From Nocardia fluminea (GTDB lineage Bacteria > Actinomycetota > Actinomycetes > Mycobacteriales > Mycobacteriaceae): a stretch of 64,000 nucleotides of DNA. Position 1 is the stretch's first letter. Each line of letters opens with the position of its first letter. Made by a program: the position numbers and the translations under genes. This document shows positions 8,835-17,892 of the stretch, in pieces. The notes beneath the pieces were generated by a model that saw nothing but the letters and a program-made list of their open reading frames with translations, was not told the DNA's origin and searched no databases. Location: NCBI RefSeq assembly GCF_002846365.1, contig NZ_PJMW01000001.1:434001-498000 (forward strand), read 5' to 3'.

Positions 8835-9059
8835 ATGTTGCGACGGCTGGACAGGTTTCTCAGCTATGAGATGAAGGTGTCCGAATTTCTCGGCACCCTC
8901 ATCATCATCGGCATCCCCTACGGACTGGTGGGGGTCATCTGGACGTTCACCCACACCAGCCATCTGCGTGACCTCCACGGGGCGGACCTGATCATCTCGT
9001 TCCTCGGCTCCATCGCGTGCTGGCCCGTACTCATCTTCGCGAATGTGACGATGACCTGA
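8835..9059 (+). CDS. Small membrane protein at the head of the mce operon
   Basis: A 74-residue protein with two hydrophobic segments at about residues 18-37 and 48-70, separated by a polar loop containing THTSHLRDLHG. I do not recognise the family. It is the first gene of the unit that continues into YrbE and Mce genes, and its stop overlaps the next start (TGATG), so it is very likely translated as part of that operon. The AAGGA ribosome site is farther away than usual, about 14 bases. It might be an accessory subunit or assembly factor of the Mce transporter; this is inferred from position only. Confidence 0.6.
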   Translation: MLRRLDRFLSYEMKVSEFLGTLIIIGIPYGLVGVIWTFTHTSHLRDLHGADLIISFLGSIACWPVLIFANVTMT

Positions 9060-9244
9060 TGATGGCGCTGGTCTGGGTCATCGACATCGTCGTGATCATC
9101 GTCAAGATCCTGGGTGGGCGGGCACAGGTCAATCCTGTTCTCCGCGTAGGTATGTGGATCGCGCTGCTCTGCGTCATCGCGTTGTGTCTGGCGGTCGTCG
9201 GCGCACTCGTCGTCCTCCTCGAACACTGGCTGAGCTCGCTCTGA
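9059..9244 (+). CDS. Second small membrane protein upstream of YrbE
   Basis: A 61-residue, strongly hydrophobic protein with two likely membrane spans (about residues 3-18 and 32-56) joined by a short basic loop, GGRAQVNPVLR. The first ATG overlaps the previous stop by one base, and the YrbE A gene starts 46 bp after its end. I do not recognise the family. Its coupling to the preceding small gene and its place in front of a Mce import operon suggest a joint accessory role in the membrane. Confidence 0.6.
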   Translation: MMALVWVIDIVVIIVKILGGRAQVNPVLRVGMWIALLCVIALCLAVVGALVVLLEHWLSSL

Positions 9245-9290
9245 GCAGCCGGGAACACATTCCCCCGCAGCAAGAAAGGATCGGTGCAGC

Positions 9291-10142
9291 GTGACGCCGC
9301 AACCGGCCACCGAACCGTCCGAGGTCGGACGGCTCATCGACAGCGCCACCGGGCTCTGGCGACGGCATCCCCAGCAGTCGATCGAGACCCTCGGCAGGCA
9401 GGTCCTCCTCGGTAGGGCAACGATCGCGCAGTTGTTCCTGTCGCTCGTGCAACGGCGCTTTCCGTTCCAGGAGTTCATCAAACAGTGCGCGTTCATGGCC
9501 AACGTCTCGGCGTTGCCGACCGTGTTCGTCGCGATCCCGGTCGCGGTGGTGGTCTCGATCCAGGTCGGCGCGCTGGTCAACCAAGTCGGCGCCACCACCT
9601 TCATCGGCGCGGTCGCCGGGCTCGGCATCATCCGCCAGGGCGCACCACTGGTCACGTCGCTGATGATCGCGGGCGCGGTCGGCTCGGCCATCTGCGCCGA
9701 TCTGGGTTCGCGCACCATCAGGGAGGAGATCGACGCGATGAAGGTGATGGGCGTCGACCCGGTGCGCCGGCTGGTCGCCCCACGACTGGCCGCCGCGGTG
9801 CTGGTGAGCATGCTGCTGTGTGGGTTCATCGTGTTCGTCGGTTTCGCCACGGCTTACCTGTTCAACGTCTATGCCCAGCAGGGCACGCCGGGATCGTTCA
9901 TCAGCTCGTTCTCCTCGTTCGCGGTGGCCAACGACCTGATGGTCGCGCTGTTCAAGGCGGCGATCTTCGGTGCGCTCACCGCGATCATCGCGTGCGACAT
10001 CGGACTGCACACCAAGGGCGGGCCCGGCGGTGTCGCGAATTCGGTGAACTCGGCGGTGGTCACCTCGGCCCTGATGTTGTTCGCCACCAACATCATCGTC
10101 ACCCAGCTGTACAACAGCTTCTTCCCCGCGAAGGTGGTGTGA
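9291..10142 (+). CDS. yrbEA: YrbE A, MlaE-family permease of the Mce transporter
   Basis: A 283-residue integral membrane protein of the MlaE/YrbE family, one of two permease subunits of a Mce lipid importer. The family block appears as GSAICADLGSRTIREEIDAMKVMG near residues 126-150, and five or so membrane helices follow. The start is GTG at 9291, preceded by AAGGA. The YrbE B gene begins one base after the stop. The ATPase that energises Mce systems (MceG/Mkl type) is not in this window and is normally encoded elsewhere. Confidence 0.92.
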   Translation: MTPQPATEPSEVGRLIDSATGLWRRHPQQSIETLGRQVLLGRATIAQLFLSLVQRRFPFQEFIKQCAFMANVSALPTVFVAIPVAVVVSIQVGALVNQVGATTFIGAVAGLGIIRQGAPLVTSLMIAGAVGSAICADLGSRTIREEIDAMKVMGVDPVRRLVAPRLAAAVLVSMLLCGFIVFVGFATAYLFNVYAQQGTPGSFISSFSSFAVANDLMVALFKAAIFGALTAIIACDIGLHTKGGPGGVANSVNSAVVTSALMLFATNIIVTQLYNSFFPAKVV

Positions 10143-10143
10143 G

Positions 10144-11007
10144 ATGGCCGCCGAGTACATCCCGCCGGCACTGCGTCCGGTCCGCGCGATCAGCGCGACC
10201 GCCAAGATCCCCGTCCAGGCCAATCAGCGCCTCGGCCACCAGGCCATCGTGTTCTTCCAGGCCCTGATGGCCATCCCGTACACGCTGCGCCACTACCGCA
10301 AGGAAGTCGCCCGCCTGGTCGCCGATGTCGGCTGGGGCAACGGCTCGCTCATCGTCGGCGGCGGCACTGTCGGCGTGGTCATCGCGCTGTGCGCGTTCGG
10401 CGGGATCACCGTCGGGGTGGAGTCCTACACCGCGTTGAATCTGCTCACGATGGGTCCGCTGACCGGCGCCATCTCCGGCTTCGCCACCACCCGTGAGATC
10501 GCGCCGATCCTGGGCACTCTCGCCTTCGCCATCCAGTCCGGCTGCCGATTCACCGCACAGCTCGGCTCGATGCGGATCTCCGAGGAGATCGACGCGCTGG
10601 AGTCCATCGCGATCCGGCCCCTGCCCTATCTGGTGACGACCCGGATGATCGCGGCCACGATCACCATCATCCCGCTCTACACCCTCGGCCTCGCGGTGGC
10701 CTACGTGGCGACCAAGCTGTCGGTGCTGTTCCTCGGCGGTACCACCGCAGGCACCTACGACCACTACTTCTTCCAGTTCCTGCTGGGCGGGGACGTGTTC
10801 TACTCGATCTTCAAAGTGGTGGTGTTCGTTCTCATCGCGGCGTTCATCCAGTGCTACTACGGCTTCGTCGCCTCCGGCGGCCCCGAAGGCGTCGGCGTCG
10901 CGGCGGGCCGGGCCATCAAGATGGTCATCGTCGTCATGGTCTTCACCAATCTGTTTCTCACCCTTGCGATCTGGGGCATCGACCCCGGATTCCGGATCTC
11001 GGGATAG
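10144..11007 (+). CDS. yrbEB: YrbE B, MlaE-family permease of the Mce transporter
   Basis: A 287-residue partner of YrbE A with the same MlaE fold. It has the conserved glutamate block TAQLGSMRISEEIDALESIAI at about residues 138-158 and hydrophobic helices before and after. The ATG follows the YrbE A stop after one base, and mceA begins nine bases after its end. The two YrbE proteins are expected to form the heterodimeric membrane channel beneath the Mce protein tube. Confidence 0.92.
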   Translation: MAAEYIPPALRPVRAISATAKIPVQANQRLGHQAIVFFQALMAIPYTLRHYRKEVARLVADVGWGNGSLIVGGGTVGVVIALCAFGGITVGVESYTALNLLTMGPLTGAISGFATTREIAPILGTLAFAIQSGCRFTAQLGSMRISEEIDALESIAIRPLPYLVTTRMIAATITIIPLYTLGLAVAYVATKLSVLFLGGTTAGTYDHYFFQFLLGGDVFYSIFKVVVFVLIAAFIQCYYGFVASGGPEGVGVAAGRAIKMVIVVMVFTNLFLTLAIWGIDPGFRISG

Positions 11008-11016
11008 GTCGATCGA

Positions 11017-12459
11017 ATGATTCTCGATCTCAGCGGCCGCGGCCCCAAACCCCTGCAGCTCACGCTCGCGGGACTGGCGGTGATCACCGCGTTCGCGGTC
11101 GCTCTGTATCTGCTCGCACTGCGCTACAACGGCGAGTTCGAGGACACGGTGGTGGTCGGTGCCGACCTCACCAGTACCGGCGACGGGCTACCCCAGCGCG
11201 CCGACGTGAAGTATCGCGGCATGCTCGTCGGCTCGGTCGGCTCGGTGGAGATGGTCGCCAAGGGCGAACGCCAGCACGCCACCTTGGAACTGAAGCCGGG
11301 TCTGGCGCAGACGATTCCGAACACGGTCACCGTGCGCGTCATCCCCGACAACATCTTCGGCGTCTCCTCGCTCCAGCTCGTGGACAACGAGGGAACCGCC
11401 GAAGGACTGCGCGAGGGTGAGACTATTCGCGAGGACACCAGCGAGGCCACGATCCAGCTGCAGACCACGCTCAACACCCTGCGCGATGTGCTCGACACCA
11501 TCCAGCCCGAGAAGCTCGGGCGGGTGCTGGCCACCTTGTCCGCCGCGCTCGATCCGAGCAGCCGCGTCCCGGGTTCCACGGTGGAGCGCCTCGATACCTG
11601 GCTCACCACCATCCACAACATTCCCGAAATCGGCGATCTGCTCGGCAATTTCGGCCAGGCGGCGACAGCACTGAGCCAGTCGGCACCGGAACTGGTCGGA
11701 GTGCTGGCCGATTCGGTGACCACAGCGCGCACGCTCAACGAGCACCGCACCCAAATGGTGGAACTGCTCACCCAGGGCAACTCCACCATCGAATCGGTCA
11801 ACGCCCTGTTCGCCGCGAATCCCGATTCGGGCAAAGAACTGGTTTCCGGCCTGGACCAGTTGCTCGGTGGCATCGCCAAGGATCCCAGCGCGCTGCAGTC
11901 GACGGCGGCCAACCTCAACAACTCGTTGCGCAAGCTCCAGCAGACGTTCAACTTCGGTCCCAGCAAGCAGATGACCTGGCGGATGGATGTGACGTTCACA
12001 CCGTTCCAGCAGTACACCGCCAAGGACTGCCCGCACTACGGTGAGATGGCCGGACCTCGCTGTGGTGGGCCCACCGTGCCCGAAGTCGCACCGCCGCAGG
12101 AGTATCCGGCCCAGATGCTGCCGAAGCGACTCGAGTCCGCCGGACCGGCACCGGTAGCGCCGATTCCCGGGCTACCCGCACTGCCGAGCATCACCGTGCC
12201 GACTGTTCCCGGCTTGCCGACGTTCCCGGGTCTGCCCGCCATTCCGGGACTGCCCACCATTCCAGGCATCACGGCACCGGCCGCGTCCCTCGATCCCGCG
12301 CCCGCGGCCACCCCGGCGGCGCAGCCCCGGCTCGGCGGCATCGCCGCGATATCGCAACTGGTCGGCGGTAGACCGACGTTCAGTCAGCTGCTGCTGCTCG
12401 GGTCGATCCTGGGCAACATCGCCATCGTCCCCGACATCGAAGGTGGTGTCCAACAGTGA
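11017..12459 (+). CDS. mceA: Mce-family protein A
   Basis: A 480-residue Mce protein. One N-terminal membrane anchor (residues about 12-32) is followed by the MCE/MlaD domain (about 38-115), a long helical domain that in this family builds the lipid-conducting tube, and a proline-rich tail with repeated PGLP-type units between about residues 380 and 425. Mce A proteins are cell-envelope components that, with B-F, carry hydrophobic substrates from the mycomembrane to YrbE. The stop overlaps the GTG start of mceB. Confidence 0.93.
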   Translation: MILDLSGRGPKPLQLTLAGLAVITAFAVALYLLALRYNGEFEDTVVVGADLTSTGDGLPQRADVKYRGMLVGSVGSVEMVAKGERQHATLELKPGLAQTIPNTVTVRVIPDNIFGVSSLQLVDNEGTAEGLREGETIREDTSEATIQLQTTLNTLRDVLDTIQPEKLGRVLATLSAALDPSSRVPGSTVERLDTWLTTIHNIPEIGDLLGNFGQAATALSQSAPELVGVLADSVTTARTLNEHRTQMVELLTQGNSTIESVNALFAANPDSGKELVSGLDQLLGGIAKDPSALQSTAANLNNSLRKLQQTFNFGPSKQMTWRMDVTFTPFQQYTAKDCPHYGEMAGPRCGGPTVPEVAPPQEYPAQMLPKRLESAGPAPVAPIPGLPALPSITVPTVPGLPTFPGLPAIPGLPTIPGITAPAASLDPAPAATPAAQPRLGGIAAISQLVGGRPTFSQLLLLGSILGNIAIVPDIEGGVQQ

Positions 12460-13478
12460 AATCCACGAAAGCACTGCTCGGGTTCAGCTTCTTCGCCGTC
12501 TTGGCGACATTGCTCACCTACACGATCTGGTCGACGCTGCAACGCAGCGTCCCCGGCAACACCTCGAGCTATTCGGCGGTCTTCACCGATGTGCTCGGAT
12601 TGCGCATCGGCGACGACGTCCGGATGGCGGGTGTGCGGGTCGGGCGGATCGACAAGATCGACTTCACCGACAACTACATCGCCAAAGTCGACTTCCAGAT
12701 CGAGTCGCGCCAGCACCTGACCGACACCACCAAAGCCCTGGTGCGGTACCAGAACCTCATCGGTCAGCGGTACCTGGCACTGGCGCCGGGCACCGGCGAG
12801 GGCAGCGTGGTACCGCCCGGCTCACAGATTCCGCTCGAGCGGACCGAGCCGTCGTTCGATGTCTCGGCGCTGCTGTCCGGATTCGAGCCACTGTTCAGTG
12901 TGCTGCAACCCGATCAGATCAATTCGCTGTCGGAGACTCTCATCCAGGCGCTGCAAGGCAACGAGGTGTCGCTGGCGGCGCTGATCACCCAGGCCGCCCA
13001 GTTGGCCGGCACTTTCGGTGAACGCGATCAGATCATCGGCGATGTGCTGAGCAATCTCAGTTCGGTGATGGCCGGTCTGGCCAATCGCAGCGACGAGCTC
13101 GAGACCCTGATCACCCAGACGCGCAGTTTGATGGACGGGCTCTACGCCGAGGGCGAATCGTTGAAGAGTTCGGTCGAACGGGTAGCGGGGGCGACGAACG
13201 GGCTCGTCTCACTCATCGAGCAGGTCGCGCCCGGACTGGCCAACGCACAACGCAACGCCACGACAGGCGTGATGATGTTGCTCTACAACGGCGCCGCACT
13301 CGATCGCGCCGCGGTCGAATTCCCGGACTTCCTCAACGGTGTCGCCCGGTTCACCCAGTACGGCACCTACGGCAATGCCTACATCTGCCGCCTCGACGTC
13401 TCCCTGTGGGGCGTTCTCCTACCCGAGGGCTTGTTCTCGCAGGTCGGCGGCACCTCACAATCGGAAGTGTGCCGATGA
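12456..13478 (+). CDS. mceB: Mce-family protein B
   Basis: A 340-residue Mce protein with an N-terminal anchor (about residues 5-25), MCE domain (about 35-115) and helical domain. It starts at GTG, overlapping the mceA stop as GTGA, and ends overlapping mceC as ATGA. Cysteines near the C-terminus (CRLDVS and the final CR) may form a disulphide, as is common in Mce tails. It is a structural subunit of the transport tube. Confidence 0.93.
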   Translation: MKSTKALLGFSFFAVLATLLTYTIWSTLQRSVPGNTSSYSAVFTDVLGLRIGDDVRMAGVRVGRIDKIDFTDNYIAKVDFQIESRQHLTDTTKALVRYQNLIGQRYLALAPGTGEGSVVPPGSQIPLERTEPSFDVSALLSGFEPLFSVLQPDQINSLSETLIQALQGNEVSLAALITQAAQLAGTFGERDQIIGDVLSNLSSVMAGLANRSDELETLITQTRSLMDGLYAEGESLKSSVERVAGATNGLVSLIEQVAPGLANAQRNATTGVMMLLYNGAALDRAAVEFPDFLNGVARFTQYGTYGNAYICRLDVSLWGVLLPEGLFSQVGGTSQSEVCR

Positions 13479-14488
13479 TCAAACCACGCGTTCCCGCATT
13501 TCTGCGGCACAACCAGCACCTGCGGCTCGGCCTGATCGCCGCCCTGGCGGTACTGGTGTTGCTCGGCGGTTCGAATCTGCTCAATCAGGTCCAGCTCGGC
13601 GACAAGACCGTGCACGCCGAATTCGCTCAGGCCGCGGGCCTACGGCCGGGCGCGACAGTCGACGTCTCCGGCATCGAGGTCGGCGAGGTCCAAGCGGTGA
13701 AGCTCATCAACGACCGGGTGGAGGTGGCGCTGCGGATCCGCAAGGACATCCGTCTGGGCGCCGACGCCCACGCGGCGATCAAGATGTCGACCATCCTCGG
13801 CCGGCTGCACATCGTGCTGCGGCCCGGCAACGGAAAAGAGCTGCCCGGCAATCGGATCCAGCTCGACAACACCGAGGTCCCCTACAACCTGAGCAAGGTC
13901 ATCCAGGACCCGCAGTACACTTCCTCGTTCGAGCGGATCGAACGCATCGACCCGGAGAAACTGCGCACCGCGCTCGACGTGTTCAGTGCCCAGCTGGGCG
14001 ATTCACCCGCTATGGCGGTGCAGGCCCTCGACAGCATCGGCTCGCTCGCGCAGGTGATCAACAGCAGGCGCGACGAGGTCGACACGCTGCTGAAGAGCAT
14101 GGACCAGGTCTCCCAACTGGTCTCGGACAACCGCAACAGTGTGCTGGTGCTGCTCACCAGGGGGGAAGCGATCGGGGCGGCGGTGCAGAAGCGCCAAACC
14201 CTGCTCACCCAGCTGCTCGACAATGTCGCGGACATGTCGAGGTTGCTCCAGGAGATGGGCATCGAGAACAACGGTGAACTCGGACCGCTGATCGCGAACC
14301 TCAACACGATGGCCGACGGCCTGACCAAGAACAAGGAGAACCTGGACCGGATCTACGAGTTCGCCCCGGTCACGTTGCGCCAGTTCAACAATCTGCTCGG
14401 CAACGGTCCCTACGGCGAGATCTGGGCACCGTGGATTCTTCCGGACAACTGGCTGTGCTTCGCACAGGCCGTACAGGGGTGCAACTGA
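13475..14488 (+). CDS. mceC: Mce-family protein C
   Basis: A 337-residue Mce protein. The start at 13475 overlaps the mceB stop and puts a basic segment and one membrane anchor (about residues 15-33) first; an in-frame start 23 codons earlier lies inside mceB and is unlikely. The MCE domain spans about residues 43-120 and contains GLRPGATVDVSGIEVGEV. The tail ends WLCFAQAVQGCN. It is part of the six-subunit Mce assembly. Confidence 0.93.
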   Translation: MIKPRVPAFLRHNQHLRLGLIAALAVLVLLGGSNLLNQVQLGDKTVHAEFAQAAGLRPGATVDVSGIEVGEVQAVKLINDRVEVALRIRKDIRLGADAHAAIKMSTILGRLHIVLRPGNGKELPGNRIQLDNTEVPYNLSKVIQDPQYTSSFERIERIDPEKLRTALDVFSAQLGDSPAMAVQALDSIGSLAQVINSRRDEVDTLLKSMDQVSQLVSDNRNSVLVLLTRGEAIGAAVQKRQTLLTQLLDNVADMSRLLQEMGIENNGELGPLIANLNTMADGLTKNKENLDRIYEFAPVTLRQFNNLLGNGPYGEIWAPWILPDNWLCFAQAVQGCN

Positions 14489-15588
14489 TGAGGACCACAC
14501 GCACGAGCAAGCTCGTCGCGGTCTGCTTCGCCGCGACGCTCGCCGCGGGCTGCTCGCTGCTGCCCGACAGCCTGACCGGACTGGGTAACCAGGTGCTGGG
14601 TGAACAGAAGCGCATCAGCGCCGACTTCGAGAACGTGGCAGGGCTGTACGCGGGCAACGAGGTGTCGGTGCTCGGCGTGCCGGTCGGTGTCGTCGATTCG
14701 GTGACACCGCGCGGCAGTTACGTCGAGGTGGTGATGTCGGTCGACCGTGACGTCCGCATACCCGCCGAGGCGATGGCGGCGCTGGTGTCGCCGCAGCTGA
14801 TCACCAACCGCCATGTCGAACTCGCCCCGGCCTATACCGGCTCGGGGCCCGAGCTCGCCGACGGTGCGCATATTCCGTTGTCTCGCACCAGGACACCGGT
14901 CGAGCTGGACCGGATCCTGGCCAACTTCGATCAGCTGGGCGAGGCGCTCAAGGGCGACAGCCAGAGCGGGCCCATGGCGAGCCGGGTACTCTTCCCGCTG
15001 CTCGACGGCAACGGCGACCGGTTGCGCGAAACGCTCGACGAACTCTCGGCCGCCTTCGAGCTGACTCTCGCCAACAAGGACCAGATCGCCAACACCATCA
15101 TCGAACTCGGTGAGATCACCCAGATCATCGCCGACAACGATCAGACCGTCCGCGACTTCAGCGGTCGCATCACCGAGTTGGTCGCGCTGTTCGGGCAGCA
15201 GTCCCCCGGTCTGCAGGCGGTGCTGACTCAGCTCGACGACTTTATCACCAATACCTCCTCGGTGGTCGGCCAGAATCAGGATCAGCTCGCGGGCGCGCTC
15301 ACCAAGTTCGTCGCGATCGCCGCTCAGATGCGGGCCAATGCGCGCAATCTGACCGAAATCATCGACGTCGGTCCGCTGATGTTCCAGAACTTCGACAACG
15401 CGATCAGCCGCGAGCACCAGGCTCTGCGCCTGCACGGTCTGCTCGACAAGATCGTGCTCGACAGCGAGGTGGTCTCGCTGTTCTGCGAGCGCGTCCAGAT
15501 GCGTCTGGACGGCTGCCGCACCGGAAAGATCTCCGATATGGGCCCGGACTTCGGGCTGACCGCCGCGCTGTTGGGACTGACGAAATGA
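14488..15588 (+). CDS. mceD: Mce-family protein D, predicted lipoprotein
   Basis: A 366-residue Mce protein in the fourth position. Instead of a plain membrane anchor its N-terminus has a signal peptide with lipobox LAAGC, giving a lipidated cysteine at residue 22. The MCE domain follows at about residues 35-115 (GLYAGNEVSVLGVPVGVV). The ATG overlaps the mceC stop by one base, and in-frame upstream starts would destroy the signal peptide. In the mycobacterial operons usually described, the lipoprotein is the E subunit, so this operon seems to have two. Confidence 0.92.
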   Translation: MRTTRTSKLVAVCFAATLAAGCSLLPDSLTGLGNQVLGEQKRISADFENVAGLYAGNEVSVLGVPVGVVDSVTPRGSYVEVVMSVDRDVRIPAEAMAALVSPQLITNRHVELAPAYTGSGPELADGAHIPLSRTRTPVELDRILANFDQLGEALKGDSQSGPMASRVLFPLLDGNGDRLRETLDELSAAFELTLANKDQIANTIIELGEITQIIADNDQTVRDFSGRITELVALFGQQSPGLQAVLTQLDDFITNTSSVVGQNQDQLAGALTKFVAIAAQMRANARNLTEIIDVGPLMFQNFDNAISREHQALRLHGLLDKIVLDSEVVSLFCERVQMRLDGCRTGKISDMGPDFGLTAALLGLTK

Positions 15589-16697
15589 CTTTGCGCACCA
15601 CGTTGGCCGCGGCCTTCTGCGCCGCCGCCGTGGCCGCATCGAGCAGCGGCTGCTCGATGACCGTGGCCGAGTTGCCGATGCCCGAACCGGGCATCGGTGG
15701 GCCCGGCTACACCTTGCACGCCACTTTTCGCGACGCGCTCAATCTGCCCGATCGCGCCCACGTGAAGATCGGCGGCACCGACATCGGTGTCGTCACCGGA
15801 ATCTCGACGACGTCGTTTCTCGCCGATGTCGAGATGCTGATCCGTACCGACATCCAACTGCCGCAGGGCACCACCGTGGAGCTGCGCCAGGCGACCCCGC
15901 TCGGTGACATCTTCGTCGCCATGACCCTGCCCAGTGCCGAGAAAGCCGGGCCCCCGCTGCGTGAGGGCGCGACCATCGGCGCCGAGCACACCGCATCGGC
16001 CGCCTCGGTGGAGCAGTTGATGATGTCGGTGTCGATGTTGATCAACGGCGGCGGACTCAATCAGGCAGCGAAAGTCACCTCCGAGCTCAATTCCATCTTC
16101 GCGGGCAAGGCGCCACAATTGCAGCACCTGATCGGGGAGATGACCTCGGTGATCGCCGCGCTCAACGCCCGCACCGGCGACCTCGACGCGACGCTCACCG
16201 GGTTGTCGGTGCTGACCGGGGAATTGGCTCGGCGCAAAGCCGAACTCGGTGCCGCGGCCGACGACTTCCCGCAACTGATCGGGCTGTTCGCCGAGAACAA
16301 CCAGGCCATCGTCGACCTGATCAACAAGGTGGCGGTGACGATGGACGCGCTGGGCGACTTCAGCGCGACCAACGGGCCGCAGTTCGTCAGCCTGTTCCAG
16401 AGCATCCAGAATCTGATGTCCGGATTCGCGCAGATGGGCGATGACCTCACCGGCACGCTCGAGGGACTGCACCAGATCTACCCCTCGGTCATGAACAGTA
16501 TGCAAGGACCGACCCTGGCCGTCGGAGCGATCCTGTCCTACCTCGACATCGGTGCGATCACCGATCCGGCCGGCAGCCGCTGGCCCGACGGCACCGATGT
16601 ACCCGCGTTCATCGGCAGCATCACCGACGTGATCGCCAAGGTGACCGGCCGCCTCAACAGCACACCGCAGCAGCCGACCCAAGAGGGGCCCCGATGA
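15585..16697 (+). CDS. mceE: Mce-family protein E, predicted lipoprotein
   Basis: A 370-residue Mce protein with a signal peptide ending SSSGC, a somewhat degenerate lipobox that places a cysteine at residue 23. The MCE domain is at about residues 40-120 (DRAHVKIGGTDIGVV) and the rest is helical. It corresponds to the LprK-like E subunit of mycobacterial systems. Starts and stops overlap its neighbours as ATGA at both ends, so the six mce genes are tightly coupled. Confidence 0.92.
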   Translation: MTLRTTLAAAFCAAAVAASSSGCSMTVAELPMPEPGIGGPGYTLHATFRDALNLPDRAHVKIGGTDIGVVTGISTTSFLADVEMLIRTDIQLPQGTTVELRQATPLGDIFVAMTLPSAEKAGPPLREGATIGAEHTASAASVEQLMMSVSMLINGGGLNQAAKVTSELNSIFAGKAPQLQHLIGEMTSVIAALNARTGDLDATLTGLSVLTGELARRKAELGAAADDFPQLIGLFAENNQAIVDLINKVAVTMDALGDFSATNGPQFVSLFQSIQNLMSGFAQMGDDLTGTLEGLHQIYPSVMNSMQGPTLAVGAILSYLDIGAITDPAGSRWPDGTDVPAFIGSITDVIAKVTGRLNSTPQQPTQEGPR

Positions 16698-17878
16698 ATT
16701 CACCATTGTGGGAGTGGCTGGTTCGCCGTCGCATCGCGGTCGCCAATGCCGGACTGGTCGTTGTCCTGCTGCTGGGCAGCGGGTACCTGGGCGGTGCGGT
16801 CCTGCGTATCGACCCTACGAGCACGCGCTACGCCGTCACCGTCGAACTGGCCATCTCGGGCGGACTCACCAAGGGCAGCGACGTGACGTTCCGTGGCGTC
16901 CGGGTCGGCCGCGTCGGTGACGTGCGGATCGCCGGCGACGGGATCGCGGCCGTGGCCGAGATCGAGGAGGGCACCCGGATTCCGGTCGGCGGCACGGTCG
17001 CCGTCGCTCGCTTGTCGGCCGCGGGTGAGCAGTACCTGGATTTCCGCCCCGAGACCGACACCGGGCCGTATCTGCGCGACGGCTCCGTGATCGCCCGGGC
17101 GGACACCGGCGTGCCCGTACAGGTGCAGTCGGTGCTGGCGAACATGTCTGGACTGGTCAGCGGATTGAACCCCGAGCGCCTCAATGTCATCGTCAACGAA
17201 CTCGACAAGGCACTCGCGGGTGGACCCGACGGCTTGCGCAACATGATCTCCGGGATCAGCCGCGCGATGGCAGGGCTCAACGATCTGCTGCCGCAAACCG
17301 AGAGCCTGCTGCGCAATCTCGAGGTCATCGCCTCGACGACCGCGCACGCGCAACCCGACCTGGGAACTCTCACGAACGCGGGTAGTGCCCTCTTCCAGCA
17401 GTTCTCCGCCGCCGATGCCGAATTGCGGCACCTGCTCCAAGAGGGACCGGGGCAGCTGGCCACGCTCGGGGGCTTCATTTCCCGCACCAACAACCCGATC
17501 ACGGACCTGGTGACGAACTTCGTCGCGATCACCCGGGCCGCGAAATTGCGTCAGCCCGCGATCGAGCTGCTGTTTCCGACGTTGAGCCGCTTCGCCGAGG
17601 CGGTCGGCATCCCGGCTCACGACAATGCCTTCTTCACCCTCGTCGACCCGTGGCCGCGACCGACCTGCGACTACGACACTGTCCCGATAGTGCCCACCAA
17701 TGCCACCGCTGACACCAGGGTGCGGCTCTACAACTACTGCGTTACCGACAATCCCGCGCTGCAGATCCGTGGCTCGGCGAACGCACCACGACCCGCCGGC
17801 CCCGACAACGGCGCGGGACCGCCGCCCGGTGTGACCGGTGACGAACTGTCCCAGCCCTCGGTGCCCGCACCAAGATAA
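16694..17878 (+). CDS. mceF: Mce-family protein F
   Basis: A 394-residue Mce protein that completes the set of six. A basic segment and membrane anchor (about residues 15-35) precede the MCE domain (about 43-120, GSDVTFRGVRVGRVG). The C-terminal region has four cysteines spread over its last 75 residues before a proline/glycine-rich tail. The stop codon overlaps the ribosome site of the following Mce-associated gene. Confidence 0.93.
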   Translation: MNSPLWEWLVRRRIAVANAGLVVVLLLGSGYLGGAVLRIDPTSTRYAVTVELAISGGLTKGSDVTFRGVRVGRVGDVRIAGDGIAAVAEIEEGTRIPVGGTVAVARLSAAGEQYLDFRPETDTGPYLRDGSVIARADTGVPVQVQSVLANMSGLVSGLNPERLNVIVNELDKALAGGPDGLRNMISGISRAMAGLNDLLPQTESLLRNLEVIASTTAHAQPDLGTLTNAGSALFQQFSAADAELRHLLQEGPGQLATLGGFISRTNNPITDLVTNFVAITRAAKLRQPAIELLFPTLSRFAEAVGIPAHDNAFFTLVDPWPRPTCDYDTVPIVPTNATADTRVRLYNYCVTDNPALQIRGSANAPRPAGPDNGAGPPPGVTGDELSQPSVPAPR

Positions 17879-17892
17879 GGAGCACGAAAGCC

